A DNA stretch of 64,000 bases from CAMFLJ01 sp965279255 (GTDB lineage Bacteria > Actinomycetota > Acidimicrobiia > Acidimicrobiales > Acidimicrobilacustridaceae): assembly GCA_965279255.1 (NCBI GenBank), contig OZ257146.1:620001-684000 (forward strand), written 5' to 3'. The translations under genes and the position numbers were made by a program. A model generated the notes under the pieces. That model was not told where the DNA came from and ran no database searches. It was given only the letters and a program-made list of their open reading frames with translations. Positions 17,471 through 26,158 of this stretch are shown piece by piece (positions within the stretch are counted from its first letter, which is position 1; every line of letters begins with the position of its first letter).

Positions 17471-18391
17471 GTGGCCCGTCCCTCACCCCAGACCGAGCGC
17501 CTCGTCGACCTCGTCGAGGCCCTCGCCGCCCGCCCCGACCAGGGGTTGTCGCTCACCGAGCTGGCCCGTCACCTCGGGGTCACCCCCGCCACCTGCCACC
17601 CGATGGTGACCGCGCTCACCGCCCGGGGATGGCTGCGCCGACACCCGGTGCGCCGCACCTACCGCCTCGGCCCCGCCTTCGTCGGCCTCGGCCGGGCCGC
17701 CGCCGGCGCCGCCGAGACCCAGGAGCTGGCGCGGGCCGCCCTCGTCGCCCTCCAGCAGGAGCACCCGTGCGACGGCGTGGTGCTCGCCGCGGGCGACGAC
17801 GTCACCACCATCGTCGACCTGGTGCCCGACCGACGGGGCTCGGGCCTCCAGATCGGCGACCAGGTGCCGGTGCGCGCGCCGCTCGGCGCCTCCATCGCGG
17901 CCTGGTCCGACGCCGCCGCCGTCGAGCGGTGGCTCAGTGCCGGTGATCCGCCCGAGTCGCTGCGACGTTCGTACGAGGAGCTGCTCGACGCCGTGCGCGG
18001 GCGGGGCTTCGCGGTCGAGCTGACCGGCACCGTCGACGCCCGCATCTACGAGGTCCTGGCCCAGATCGGCGGCCGGTACGGCGAGGTCGAGGCCGACCCC
18101 GGTGCGGCCCGACTGCGGTCGCTGCTCGACGAGCTCGTCGGCGAGGTCGGCGGGCCCGAGGGGTTCCACCCCGTCACCATCGAGCCGGGACGCACGTACC
18201 AGGTCGGCACCATGAGCGCCCCGGTGTTCGACCTCGCAGGCGAGGTCGTGCTCGTGCTCGCCCTGCGGGGCCTGCCCGAGCAGCTGGCCGGCGTGGAGGT
18301 CCAGCACCTCGGTCGGCGGCTGGTCGAGGCCGCCGACGAGGTCACCGCGGTCAGCGGGGGCCGTCGTCCCCGCCCGGCGACCACGAGGTGA
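17471..18391 (+). CDS. IclR-family transcriptional regulator
   Basis: 306 residues. A winged helix-turn-helix at about 5-65 (SLTELARHLGVTPATCHPMVTALTARGWL split over two helices and wing) is followed by a ligand-binding region beginning near 85. The effector part is less typical than in classical IclR proteins, so the assignment rests mainly on the DNA-binding half. Divergent orientation and an inverted repeat in the shared gap suggest control of the deacylase at 15617. GTG is used as the start and lies close behind a TAGCCT hexamer. Confidence 0.8.
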   Translation: MARPSPQTERLVDLVEALAARPDQGLSLTELARHLGVTPATCHPMVTALTARGWLRRHPVRRTYRLGPAFVGLGRAAAGAAETQELARAALVALQQEHPCDGVVLAAGDDVTTIVDLVPDRRGSGLQIGDQVPVRAPLGASIAAWSDAAAVERWLSAGDPPESLRRSYEELLDAVRGRGFAVELTGTVDARIYEVLAQIGGRYGEVEADPGAARLRSLLDELVGEVGGPEGFHPVTIEPGRTYQVGTMSAPVFDLAGEVVLVLALRGLPEQLAGVEVQHLGRRLVEAADEVTAVSGGRRPRPATTR

Positions 18392-18481
18392 CCGCCACGA
18401 GGTGACCACCCCGAGGTGACCGCCACGCGCGGGCCCGACCGATCCACCGGCCGGTGCGCCCCCACCGTCACAATGACGGCG

Positions 18482-19042
18482 ATGCCTTCCACCCGAGCCC
18501 TCCCACTGCGTCGCTCCATCGCCGGCGTCCTCGTCGCCGTCGTGGCGGCCCTGTCGCTCGTCGGGTGCGGGAGCTCGAAGCCGACCGCGAGGGCCGGTGC
18601 CGAGATGGACCCGGTCACCACCACCACGACGGCATCCTCGGCCGAGCCCGTGGTGAAGGAGGTGCTGGCCGAGGACACCACCCCGCCGGGTGCGCCCGGG
18701 TACACCCTCACGCTCATCCGCTACACGATCGCCCCCGGGGCCCAGCTGGCACCCCACATCCACCCCGGGGTGCAGATGGCGAACATCGACAGCGGCACGC
18801 TCACCTACACGGTCGTGAGCGGCACCGCCCAGGTGCGTCGCGCCGGCGGTGAGCCCACCGCCGTCACCGGTCCGACCACGATCACGCTCAAGGCCGGCGA
18901 CTCCGTGGTCGAGCCCTTCGACATGGTGCACTTCGGAGCCAACGACACCGACGAGCCCGTCGTGATCAGCGCGACCCTGCTCACCGAGTCCGCCCAGGGC
19001 CTGTCGGTGGCCGTGTCGACCACCACGACGGTGGCCCCGTGA
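18482..19042 (+). CDS. Cupin-domain lipoprotein
   Basis: 186 residues. The signal ends in LSLVGC (lipid-modified Cys29), followed by a Thr/Ser-rich linker with TTTTT. A cupin barrel follows, with motif 1 around APHIHPGVQMANIDSGTL and motif 2 around VEPFDMVHFGAN; the histidines could hold a metal. Cell-surface location is expected. An in-frame ATG at 18473 is an alternative start; 18482 is preferred because CACAAT lies seven bases upstream. The TGA overlaps the GTG of the MFS gene, so the two proteins are translationally coupled and may act together, for example by binding a compound at the surface and exporting it (inference). Confidence 0.8.
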   Translation: MPSTRALPLRRSIAGVLVAVVAALSLVGCGSSKPTARAGAEMDPVTTTTTASSAEPVVKEVLAEDTTPPGAPGYTLTLIRYTIAPGAQLAPHIHPGVQMANIDSGTLTYTVVSGTAQVRRAGGEPTAVTGPTTITLKAGDSVVEPFDMVHFGANDTDEPVVISATLLTESAQGLSVAVSTTTTVAP

Positions 19043-20682
19043 GCGCCGCCGCCTCGGCCCCGTCCGCGGCCGTGGGCCCCTCGAGCGCCCCGCCCCGTGG
19101 TCCGCTGGTGCTCACCGCGCTGATCCTCGTCGCCACCGTCGCCAACCTGAACCTGTCGGTGGCCAACGTCGCCCTGCCCGACATCGGCGTGGCGTTCGAC
19201 GCCTCGCAGACCGGCCTGAACGTCGTCGCCGTCGGCTACTCCCTCGGCCTGGCGGCGTCGGTGCTGTGGCTCGGAGCCCTCGGCGACCGCTACGGCCGCA
19301 AGATGATGCTGGTGCTCGGCACCTCGCTCGCTGTGCCGGCATCGATCGCGGCGGCGTGGGCACCGAGCCTCGTCGTCCTCGGCGCGGCCCGCCTGTTCGG
19401 TGGGCTGGCCGCGGGCATGGCCTTCCCCACGACCCTCGCCCTCATCACCGCGCTCTGGTCGGGGCCCGGGCGCACCCGCTCGATCGCCCTGTGGTCCGGT
19501 GTCGGCGGGGCGATGGCCGCCCTCGGCCCGCTGGCCGCCGGGGCCATGCTCGAGAAGTTCTGGTGGGGGTCGGTCTTCCTCATCACCCTGCCCCTCGCCG
19601 TGCTGGCCGTGATCGGCGCCATCTGGCTGGTGCCCTCCGGGGTGAACGAGACCACCGCCCCCGTCGACAACCTCGGCGGCATCCTCTCGGTGGTCATGGT
19701 CGGTTCGGTGGTGCTCGGCATCAACATCGCGCCCGAGCCGGGCATGGGCACCGACGCCCTGGTCATGATGGCCGTCGGCCTCGCCGCCCTGGCCCTCTTC
19801 GTCGTCCGCCAGCGCCGGGCCCGCGATCCGCTGTACGACCTCGACATCGCCGGCCGGCGCACGTTCTGGGTCGCCGGGGTGGCCGGCATCATCGTGTTCG
19901 GCGCGCTGATGGGCGCCATGTTCATCGGCCAGCAGTTCCTGCAGGAGGTGCTGGGCTACGACACCCTGGCCGCCGGCTTCAGCATGCTTCCGGCCGCCGT
20001 CGCCCTCATCATCGTCGCCCCGTTCTCGGCGAAGCTGGTCGAAGGCAAGGGCTCACGCTTCACCCTGTTGCTCGGCTACCTGTTCTGCGTGCTGGGCTTC
20101 GCCGCCGCCCTGCTGCTCTGGACCGAAGGAGCGAGCTACCTGCAGGTGGCGCTCACGTTCGTGCTCGTGGGCATCGGCGTGGGCCTGGCCGGCACGCCGG
20201 CGTCGCGCTCGCTCACCGGCTCGGTGCCGGTGCGCCGGGCGGGCATGGCCTCGGGCACCGCCGACCTCCAGCGTGACCTCGGCGGGGCGATCATGCAGTC
20301 GATCCTGGGGGCGTTGCTGACGGCGGGCTACGCCGCCCGCTTCGCCAAGCAGATCTCGGCATCACCGCAGGCGGCCCAGGTCACCGACCAGGTCGAGTCC
20401 CAGCTCCAGAAGTCGTTCACCAGCGCCGAGCAGGTGGCAGCGCGCTACCCGCAGTACGCCGACCAGATCACCGCCGCGGCCAAGGAGTCCTTCGTCGCCG
20501 GCCAGCGTTGGGCCCTCGCCGTGGGCCTCGTGGCCATGCTCGGCGGGGTCGCCCTCGTGTGGCTGATGTTCCCCCGCCACGACGACGAGCTCACGATGCT
20601 GCGGGGCTTCGCCGTCGAGGACGCCGAGACCGACGGCGGTCCCGAGCCCGAGCCCGAGCCCGAGCCGGCCGCCGGGACCTGA
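19039..20682 (+). CDS. MFS transporter, DHA2 (EmrB/QacA-like, 14-TM) family
   Basis: 547 residues with about 14 hydrophobic segments. The motif A region GALGDRYGRKMM follows helix 2, and the motif C-like stretch in helix 5 is present near GGAMAALGPLAAG. DHA2 members are proton-driven exporters of drugs or metabolites. A long loop near residues 430-475 (KQISASPQAAQVTDQVESQLQ region) lies between the last helices, as in related actinobacterial transporters. The C-terminus is an acidic PEPEPEPEP repeat. Its GTG start overlaps the stop of the cupin lipoprotein gene. Confidence 0.88.
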   Translation: MSAAASAPSAAVGPSSAPPRGPLVLTALILVATVANLNLSVANVALPDIGVAFDASQTGLNVVAVGYSLGLAASVLWLGALGDRYGRKMMLVLGTSLAVPASIAAAWAPSLVVLGAARLFGGLAAGMAFPTTLALITALWSGPGRTRSIALWSGVGGAMAALGPLAAGAMLEKFWWGSVFLITLPLAVLAVIGAIWLVPSGVNETTAPVDNLGGILSVVMVGSVVLGINIAPEPGMGTDALVMMAVGLAALALFVVRQRRARDPLYDLDIAGRRTFWVAGVAGIIVFGALMGAMFIGQQFLQEVLGYDTLAAGFSMLPAAVALIIVAPFSAKLVEGKGSRFTLLLGYLFCVLGFAAALLLWTEGASYLQVALTFVLVGIGVGLAGTPASRSLTGSVPVRRAGMASGTADLQRDLGGAIMQSILGALLTAGYAARFAKQISASPQAAQVTDQVESQLQKSFTSAEQVAARYPQYADQITAAAKESFVAGQRWALAVGLVAMLGGVALVWLMFPRHDDELTMLRGFAVEDAETDGGPEPEPEPEPAAGT

Positions 20683-20687
20683 ACGCG

Positions 20688-20717
20688 ACGATGGGCGGGG
20701 GAGCCCCCGCCCATCGT
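20688..20717. terminator. Perfect stem-loop between convergent MFS and P450 genes
   Basis: ACGATGGGCGGGGG and its exact inverse (14-bp arms, two-base centre) start five bases after the MFS stop. It could end both transcripts. No T-tract. Confidence 0.65.
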
Positions 20718-20771
20718 GCCGTTCGTGGTGCCTGCGCTCGTGGTGCCTGCGTTCGTCGGTGAACGCCCGGC

Positions 20772-22025
20772 TCAGGCCGTGGCGAGCGGTGCCGGGTTGC
20801 GTCGCAGCCCGGGGGTGTAGGTCACCGGCATGTGCTTGACGCCGCCGATGAAGTTCGAGCGCAGCATCTCGACCTCGCCGGCCAGCTGCATGTCGGGGAT
20901 GCGCTCGAGGATCTCGCGGAAGATCAGCTTGAGCTCCATGCGGGCCAGGTTGGCACCGAGGCAGAAGTGCTGGCCGCCACCACCGAAGGCGATGTGCTCG
21001 TTGGGGAAGCGCTCGTAGTTGAACTGGTACGGGTCGTCGAAGACGGTCTCGTCACGGTCGGCCGAGGTGTGCCACATCACGACCTTGTCGCCGGCCTTGA
21101 TCTCCTGGCCGGCGATCTCGGTGTCGGCGAGGGCGGTGCGACGGAAGTGGTAGACGGGCGTGGCCCAGCGCAGGACCTCTTCGATGGCGACGTCGAGCTT
21201 GCCGTCGATGTCGGCGGCGAGGGCCGCGTACTGGTCGGGGTTCTGCATGAGGGCCCACATGCCCCACGACGTCGTGTTCCGGGTGGTCTCGTTGCCGGCG
21301 ACGGTGAGCAGCATCATGAACATGTCGAACTCGAGCTCGGAGAGCTTCTCGCCCTCGACCTCGGCGTTGAGCAGCTTGGTTACGATGTCGTCCCGCGGGT
21401 CAGCCAGACGCTGCTTGCCGAGGTCGTTGACGTACATGAACAGCTCGCCGGCGGCGGCGCCGTTGTCCTCGGAGGCGAACTCGGGGTCGTCGGCGCCGAT
21501 CATGCGGTTCGACCAGTCGAACAGGAGGTTCCGGTCCTCCTGGGGAACGCCCATGATCTCGGCGATGGCCTGCAGCGGCAGCTCGGAGGCGAGGTCGGTG
21601 ACGAAGTCGCACGAGCCGCGCTCGATGATGTTGTCGACGATCAGGATCGCCCGGTGCTGCAGGTACTGCTCGATGAGCCCGATCATGCGAGGCGTGAAGC
21701 CCTTGTTGACCAGCAGCCGGTAGCGGGTGTGCTTGGGCGGGTCCATGTACAGCATCATCAGGCCGCGGGGGTCGTTGCCCTGGGCCTCACCAGGGAACTC
21801 GTCCGGGGTGAGGATCGAGATGCCGCCGGCCTCGGAGGAGTAGAGGCCGGTGTCGCGGTTGACGGCGACGAGGTCCTCGTGGCGGACGACGTTCCAGAAG
21901 CCCTGGGCGCCGGGGTAGTCGTGCCAGCTGATCGGGTCCTCCTGGCGAAGGCGGTCGAACATCTCCCAGTGCTCGAGGCGCTGGAAGCGGTCGAGGTCGA
22001 GAAGGTCGATGCCTTCGAGTGCCAT
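20772..22025 (-). CDS. Cytochrome P450 (CYP)
   Basis: 417 residues from ATG at 22025, which follows CAGGGGGA. Hallmarks are all present: I-helix AGNETTRN (243-250), ExxR as Glu283-Val-Leu-Arg286, and the heme loop FGGGGQHFCLG with thiolate Cys355. The protein is soluble, as expected for bacterial P450s that receive electrons from a ferredoxin. The pattern, including MYMDPPKHTRYR, resembles the steroid/fatty-acid-oxidising CYP125/CYP142 kind, but no subfamily is assigned with certainty. It is divergent from a TetR regulator. No ferredoxin gene is adjacent. Confidence 0.93.
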   Translation of the reverse strand: MALEGIDLLDLDRFQRLEHWEMFDRLRQEDPISWHDYPGAQGFWNVVRHEDLVAVNRDTGLYSSEAGGISILTPDEFPGEAQGNDPRGLMMLYMDPPKHTRYRLLVNKGFTPRMIGLIEQYLQHRAILIVDNIIERGSCDFVTDLASELPLQAIAEIMGVPQEDRNLLFDWSNRMIGADDPEFASEDNGAAAGELFMYVNDLGKQRLADPRDDIVTKLLNAEVEGEKLSELEFDMFMMLLTVAGNETTRNTTSWGMWALMQNPDQYAALAADIDGKLDVAIEEVLRWATPVYHFRRTALADTEIAGQEIKAGDKVVMWHTSADRDETVFDDPYQFNYERFPNEHIAFGGGGQHFCLGANLARMELKLIFREILERIPDMQLAGEVEMLRSNFIGGVKHMPVTYTPGLRRNPAPLATA

Positions 22026-22192
22026 GGGGTCCCCCTGATGGTGCGGTGTTGCGCCGGACGTGGTCGCAGTCACACTTTGGCCTGGTGATTAACGATAAGC
22101 AAGAGTTCCGTATTTGTGGTGGTCACCCACCCTCACACGAGGGGGCTCGACGGTCGCCCACCCGGCGGTGGCCACCGCCGTAGAGTCGACGT
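22026..22192. promoter_or_regulatory. Divergent P450/TetR control region
   Basis: 167 bases with an AT-rich patch at about 22085-22116 (around GATTAACGATAAGC), unusual for this DNA. TAGAGT at 22181-22186 lies six bases before the TetR GTG and looks like a leaderless -10. No clear operator palindrome was found. Confidence 0.4.
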
Positions 22193-22819
22193 GTGGCAGA
22201 TCCCCAGGCGTCGGCGGACGCTCCAGCGACTCGTCGCGGTCGACCGCTCGCGACCGAGCGCACCGACGCGATCCTGACCGCCGCCGGCGAGCTGTTCGAG
22301 GAGGTCGGCTTCGACCAGTGCACGGTGCAGGACATCGCCCAGCGCGCCGGGGTGGGGCTGGCCACGCTCTACCGCCGCTGGCCGAGCAAGCACGCGCTCA
22401 TGATCGAGGCCCTGGGTCGCCGGCAGGAGCAGAACACCCTCCAGCTCGACGGCGGCCCGCTCGAGATCCTGCGCACCCTCTTCGACGCGGTCGCCGACTC
22501 CACGATGGGCGAGCAGGGCGAGTTCCTGCCGGGCCTGGTCTCCGCCATCCGCACCGACGACGAGCTGGCCCGCACCCTGCGCAACGACATCATCGACCCG
22601 TTGCGCGCAGTGATCCGCACCCAACTCGAAGCCGAGCTCGGCGCGGATCACCCGCAGATCGACCTGCTGGTCGACGTGGTGCCCGGCGTGTGCGTCTTCC
22701 GGGCTCTGGCGCCGGGCGACACCGGCGACTCCGAGCAGGTCGTGGGATCGGTCATGGCCCTCATCGAGAGCCTGGCCGCCGACCGGACCGACCGCAGCGA
22801 CCGGCCCGAGGCGCCCTAG
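22193..22819 (+). CDS. TetR-family transcriptional regulator
   Basis: 208 residues. The TetR helix-turn-helix is at about 22-68 (AGELFEEVGFDQ, TVQDIAQRAGVGLATLYRRW), followed by an alpha-helical ligand-binding half ending in a short basic/acidic tail. It probably represses itself and the divergent P450 until a hydrophobic ligand binds. GTG at 22193 is used; GTG at 22191 is in another frame. The end overlaps the convergent protease gene by four bases. Confidence 0.88.
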   Translation: MADPQASADAPATRRGRPLATERTDAILTAAGELFEEVGFDQCTVQDIAQRAGVGLATLYRRWPSKHALMIEALGRRQEQNTLQLDGGPLEILRTLFDAVADSTMGEQGEFLPGLVSAIRTDDELARTLRNDIIDPLRAVIRTQLEAELGADHPQIDLLVDVVPGVCVFRALAPGDTGDSEQVVGSVMALIESLAADRTDRSDRPEAP

Positions 22820-24333
22820 CGGGAGGCCAGCGTCACCGACGTCTGGTGGCTGCGTCCGTCGGTGCCGAGCCAGGTGATGGTGACCTTGTCGCCGGCCGCG
22901 TGGCCGGAGAGGGCGCTGACCAGCTGGTCGGGGGTGGTGATCTCGGTGCGGTCGATGGCGACGATCGTGGCGCCGGCCGCCAGCCCGGCCTGGGCGGCGG
23001 GGCTTCCCGACTGCACGCTGACGATCTCGGCGCCGCCGTCGGCGGACTCCTGGACCTGCACGCCGAGGTAGCCGCCCGAGGTGCTCGTCCCGCTGGAGGA
23101 GCCGGCGTTGGCGTGGGTCCTCTTCAGCTCCTCGGCGATCGAGAGCGCCTTGTTGATCGGGATGGCGTAGCCCTCGCCGCCGCCGGTGCCGCCGCGGAAG
23201 CGGGTGGCGCCGAGGCTGCCGTTGCTGGCGGCGGCGGCGCTGTCCATGCCGATGACCTCGCCGCTGGTGTTGGCGAGCGGGCCGCCGGAGTCGCCGGGCA
23301 CCACGTTGGCGTCGACCTGGATCATGTCGGTGAGGGTCTCGGCGTTGCTGCCGTCCTCGTCGGAGGCGGTGATCTGCTGGCCGAGGGCGGTGACCCGACC
23401 GGTGGCGATGCTGGGCGTGCCGCCGACGCCGCCGGCGTTGCCGATGGCGGCGACCTGGTCACCGACCTGCACCGTGTCGGAGTCGCCGAGGGGGATGGTC
23501 TCGAGGCCGGAGGCGCCGGTGAGCTGCAGGACGGCGACGTCGTCCTCGGGGTCGGTGCCCACGATCGAGGCGCGGTAGCTCTCGCCGGTGGTGACGACGG
23601 TGACCACGATCTGGCTGGCGCCCTCGACCACGTGGTTGTTGGTGAGGATCTCGCCGTCGGCGGTCAGGACCATGCCGGTGCCGGCGCCGACCCCACCGCT
23701 CATGCGGCTCTCGATGTCGACCACGCCGACGTTGACCTTGGCGCTGACCTCGTCCCAGCTCGAGAGCTGGGTGCTGGAGCCGTTGGAGCTGCCGGAGCTG
23801 GAGCCCGAGCCCGATCCGGAGGAGCCGGAGCTCGAGCCGGAGGAGCCGGACGAGCCCTGGGAGGGGACGGTGGCGGTCGTGCCGCCGGACCCGGCCACCG
23901 GGGGAGCGGTCGCGGTGTCGGCGGAGGTGGTGAGGATCGACCGGGCGGCCACCCCGCCGCCGGCGGCGCCGACGACGAGGGCGAGCACGAGGGCGACGGC
24001 GAGACCGACCCGCGAGCCGGAGGAGGTCCAGCCGCTGCGCCGGGGGGCGGGGGCGGGCTGGGGCTGGGCGTAGCCGACCGCGGGAGGAACGGGCGGCGGG
24101 CCCATCGGCGGGCCGACGGGCTGGGCCTGCCACACGGGCGGTGCGGCGGGAGCGGGCTGCCAGACCGAGGCGGGCGCCGCCGGGGTGGGCGCGGCCTGGG
24201 TCGGGGGCGCAGGGGGAGCGGGGTACGGGGCAGGAGCCGCCTGCTGTGGCGGGGCCGGCCACTCCGGCTGGGTGGGCCACTCCGAGGCGGAGGGCACGGT
24301 GGGCTGGTTGTCCTGGTCGAACGGGGACGGCAT
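22816..24333 (-). CDS. Membrane-anchored HtrA/DegP-type serine protease with PDZ domain
   Basis: 505 residues: a Pro/Ala/Gln-rich cytoplasmic region (about 1-97), one membrane helix (about 108-130), a Ser/Gly-only linker (about 159-187), a trypsin-like domain with His234 (NNHVVEG), Asp265 (EDDVAVL) and Ser349 (GDSGGPL), and a PDZ domain (about 410-500) starting at GYLGVQVQE. The active site therefore faces outside, as in actinobacterial PepD/HtrA proteins involved in envelope protein quality control. ATG at 24333 was chosen because the Pro-rich head is typical; the frame upstream is open but antisense to the transporter gene. It is divergent from the AspT-type transporter. Confidence 0.9.
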   Translation of the reverse strand: MPSPFDQDNQPTVPSASEWPTQPEWPAPPQQAAPAPYPAPPAPPTQAAPTPAAPASVWQPAPAAPPVWQAQPVGPPMGPPPVPPAVGYAQPQPAPAPRRSGWTSSGSRVGLAVALVLALVVGAAGGGVAARSILTTSADTATAPPVAGSGGTTATVPSQGSSGSSGSSSGSSGSGSGSSSGSSNGSSTQLSSWDEVSAKVNVGVVDIESRMSGGVGAGTGMVLTADGEILTNNHVVEGASQIVVTVVTTGESYRASIVGTDPEDDVAVLQLTGASGLETIPLGDSDTVQVGDQVAAIGNAGGVGGTPSIATGRVTALGQQITASDEDGSNAETLTDMIQVDANVVPGDSGGPLANTSGEVIGMDSAAAASNGSLGATRFRGGTGGGEGYAIPINKALSIAEELKRTHANAGSSSGTSTSGGYLGVQVQESADGGAEIVSVQSGSPAAQAGLAAGATIVAIDRTEITTPDQLVSALSGHAAGDKVTITWLGTDGRSHQTSVTLASR

Positions 24334-24564
24334 GGCGACGCATCCTCTGCACGGGAGCCGGTCGGCGGCGTCGGGTGGGACGTCGCCTCGGGTGGCACTC
24401 AAGCGGTCGGACGCGAAAGGGGAGCGAAACGAGAGGGCTGCCCGACCGAAAGAGCGGCACGAGGAGAAGGTCCCAGGAGGCGGGTCCGATAGCGTCGGGG
24501 CGACGCCGGTCGGCGGCGGCCTCCCCCCGGGCCACCCACGATCCCGGCCCACGACGGAGGCCGG

Positions 24565-26112
24565 ATGTCGATTCTCGTCTCCAACCCGATCCTTCTCCTC
24601 TTCGCCGTGGTCGGCATCGGGACCGCCATCGGGTCGATCCGCGTGCGCGGGTTCTCGCTCGGGCCTGCGGCCGTGCTCTTCGTGGGCCTCGCCGCCTCGG
24701 CGTGGAACCACGAGCTGGTCCTGTCGTCGGAGCTGCAGACCCTCGGGCTCGTCCTCTTCACCTACACCGTCGGGCTGGCGTGCGGTCCCGCGTTCGCCGC
24801 CAGCCTGCGCCGCCGTGGCCTCCGCTCCATCGGTGCGGTGGCGATCATGCTCGTGGTCGCCGCCGTCCTCGTGGTCGCCCTCGGTCGCGCCCTCGACCTC
24901 GGCGGTGCCGGCTCGGCCGGCATGTTCGCAGGTGCCCTCACCAACACGCCGGCGCTCGGTGCGGTCATCTCCTCCACCGGCAGCGACCCGGCGGCCGCGG
25001 TCGGCTACTCGCTGACCTACCCGCTCGGCGTGATGGGCGCACTGGTGGCGGCGCACGTCGCCCTCCGTCGGGCCCGTCGCCAGGAGGCCGACACCGTGCA
25101 GCCGATCGTGGTGTGGACGGTCGAGGTCCGCCACGGCTCGCTCCCGTCGCTCGGCACCCTCGCCGGCGACCGGTTGAACCTCACCCGCCTCGCCCGTGGC
25201 GGCGAGGTGCTGCTGGCCAAGGACGAGCTCGTGCCGGTGCCTGGTGACCTGGTGACCGTCGTGGGGCCCGAGCCCGATGTCGCACGCTTCGCCGAGACCG
25301 TCGGCGAGCGCAGCGAGCAGAACCTCCAGGCCGACCGGTCGACCTTCGACTTCCGCCGCATCATCGTGTCGTCGCCCCAGGCGGTCGGGTCCTCGATCGC
25401 CGAGCTGGCCCTGGCCGACCGGTTCGGCGCGACGGCCACGCGGGTGCGGCGGGGCGATCTCGACGTGCTCGCCACCGGCGACCTGGTCCTGGAGTCCGGC
25501 GACCGGATCCGGTGCGTCGCCCCGGTGGCCCAGCTCGACGCCCTCGCCGCCTTCCTGGGGGACTCGGAGTCGGCCCTGTCCGAGATCGACTTCGTCGCCC
25601 TCGCCGGCGGGATGGTCGCCGGCATGCTGCTCGGCCTGATCACCTTCCCGGGAGGCATCACCCTGGGGGCCGCGGGCGGGACGCTCGCCGCCGGGCTGGC
25701 CCTCGGCGCCCTCGGTCGGGTCGGACCGGTGCGCTTCTCCCTCGGGCACCAGACCTCGCTGGCGCTGCGGCAGATGGGCACGGTGATCTTCCTGGCCGCG
25801 GTGGGGACCCGCTCGGGTCAGGCCCTCGCCGAGTCGGCGTTCTCGATCAACGGCCTCGAGATCGTGCTGGCCGGTGCCGTCGTCACCGCGGCGGCGATGG
25901 CCACCGTGCTCGTGGCGGCGAGGCGGGTCGCCGGGATCGACGGCTTCTCGCTGGCCGGCGCCATCGCCGGTGCCCAGACCCAGCCGGCGGTGCTGGGCTT
26001 CGCCGAGAAGCAGTCCCACAACGACCATCGCGTCGCCGTCGGCTACACCGCGCTCTACCCGGCGGCCATGATCCTGAAGATCGTCGTGGCCCAGATCCTC
26101 GTGCACCTCTGA
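24565..26112 (+). CDS. AspT/YidE/YbjL-type transporter (AAE family) with two TrkA-C domains
   Basis: 515 residues. An N-terminal membrane half (about 1-165) and a C-terminal membrane half (about 345-515) flank a soluble middle with two TrkA-C-like domains (about 180-260 and 265-340). Both membrane halves keep the internal-duplication motif GALTNTPALG (near 127) and GAIAGAQTQPAVLG (near 470). AspT exchanges aspartate for alanine; YidE and YbjL ligands are mostly unknown, and the soluble domains suggest gating by a nucleotide or ligand. ATG follows GGAGG. It stands alone, divergent from the HtrA-type gene. Confidence 0.87.
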   Translation: MSILVSNPILLLFAVVGIGTAIGSIRVRGFSLGPAAVLFVGLAASAWNHELVLSSELQTLGLVLFTYTVGLACGPAFAASLRRRGLRSIGAVAIMLVVAAVLVVALGRALDLGGAGSAGMFAGALTNTPALGAVISSTGSDPAAAVGYSLTYPLGVMGALVAAHVALRRARRQEADTVQPIVVWTVEVRHGSLPSLGTLAGDRLNLTRLARGGEVLLAKDELVPVPGDLVTVVGPEPDVARFAETVGERSEQNLQADRSTFDFRRIIVSSPQAVGSSIAELALADRFGATATRVRRGDLDVLATGDLVLESGDRIRCVAPVAQLDALAAFLGDSESALSEIDFVALAGGMVAGMLLGLITFPGGITLGAAGGTLAAGLALGALGRVGPVRFSLGHQTSLALRQMGTVIFLAAVGTRSGQALAESAFSINGLEIVLAGAVVTAAAMATVLVAARRVAGIDGFSLAGAIAGAQTQPAVLGFAEKQSHNDHRVAVGYTALYPAAMILKIVVAQILVHL

Positions 26113-26158
26113 TCGGCGCTCGGTCCTCCGCGTCGGCCGAGGTCGAGCCGGACCGCGC

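Noticed and set aside
20641..20672. Repeated GAGCCC units
   Set aside because: They encode the PEPEPEP tail of the MFS protein and are in frame, so not a separate repeat element.
22114..24492. A 792-codon open frame on the plus strand, opposite the HtrA-type gene
   Set aside because: Gly/Ala/Asp-rich shadow reading; the minus strand has a complete catalytic triad and PDZ domain.
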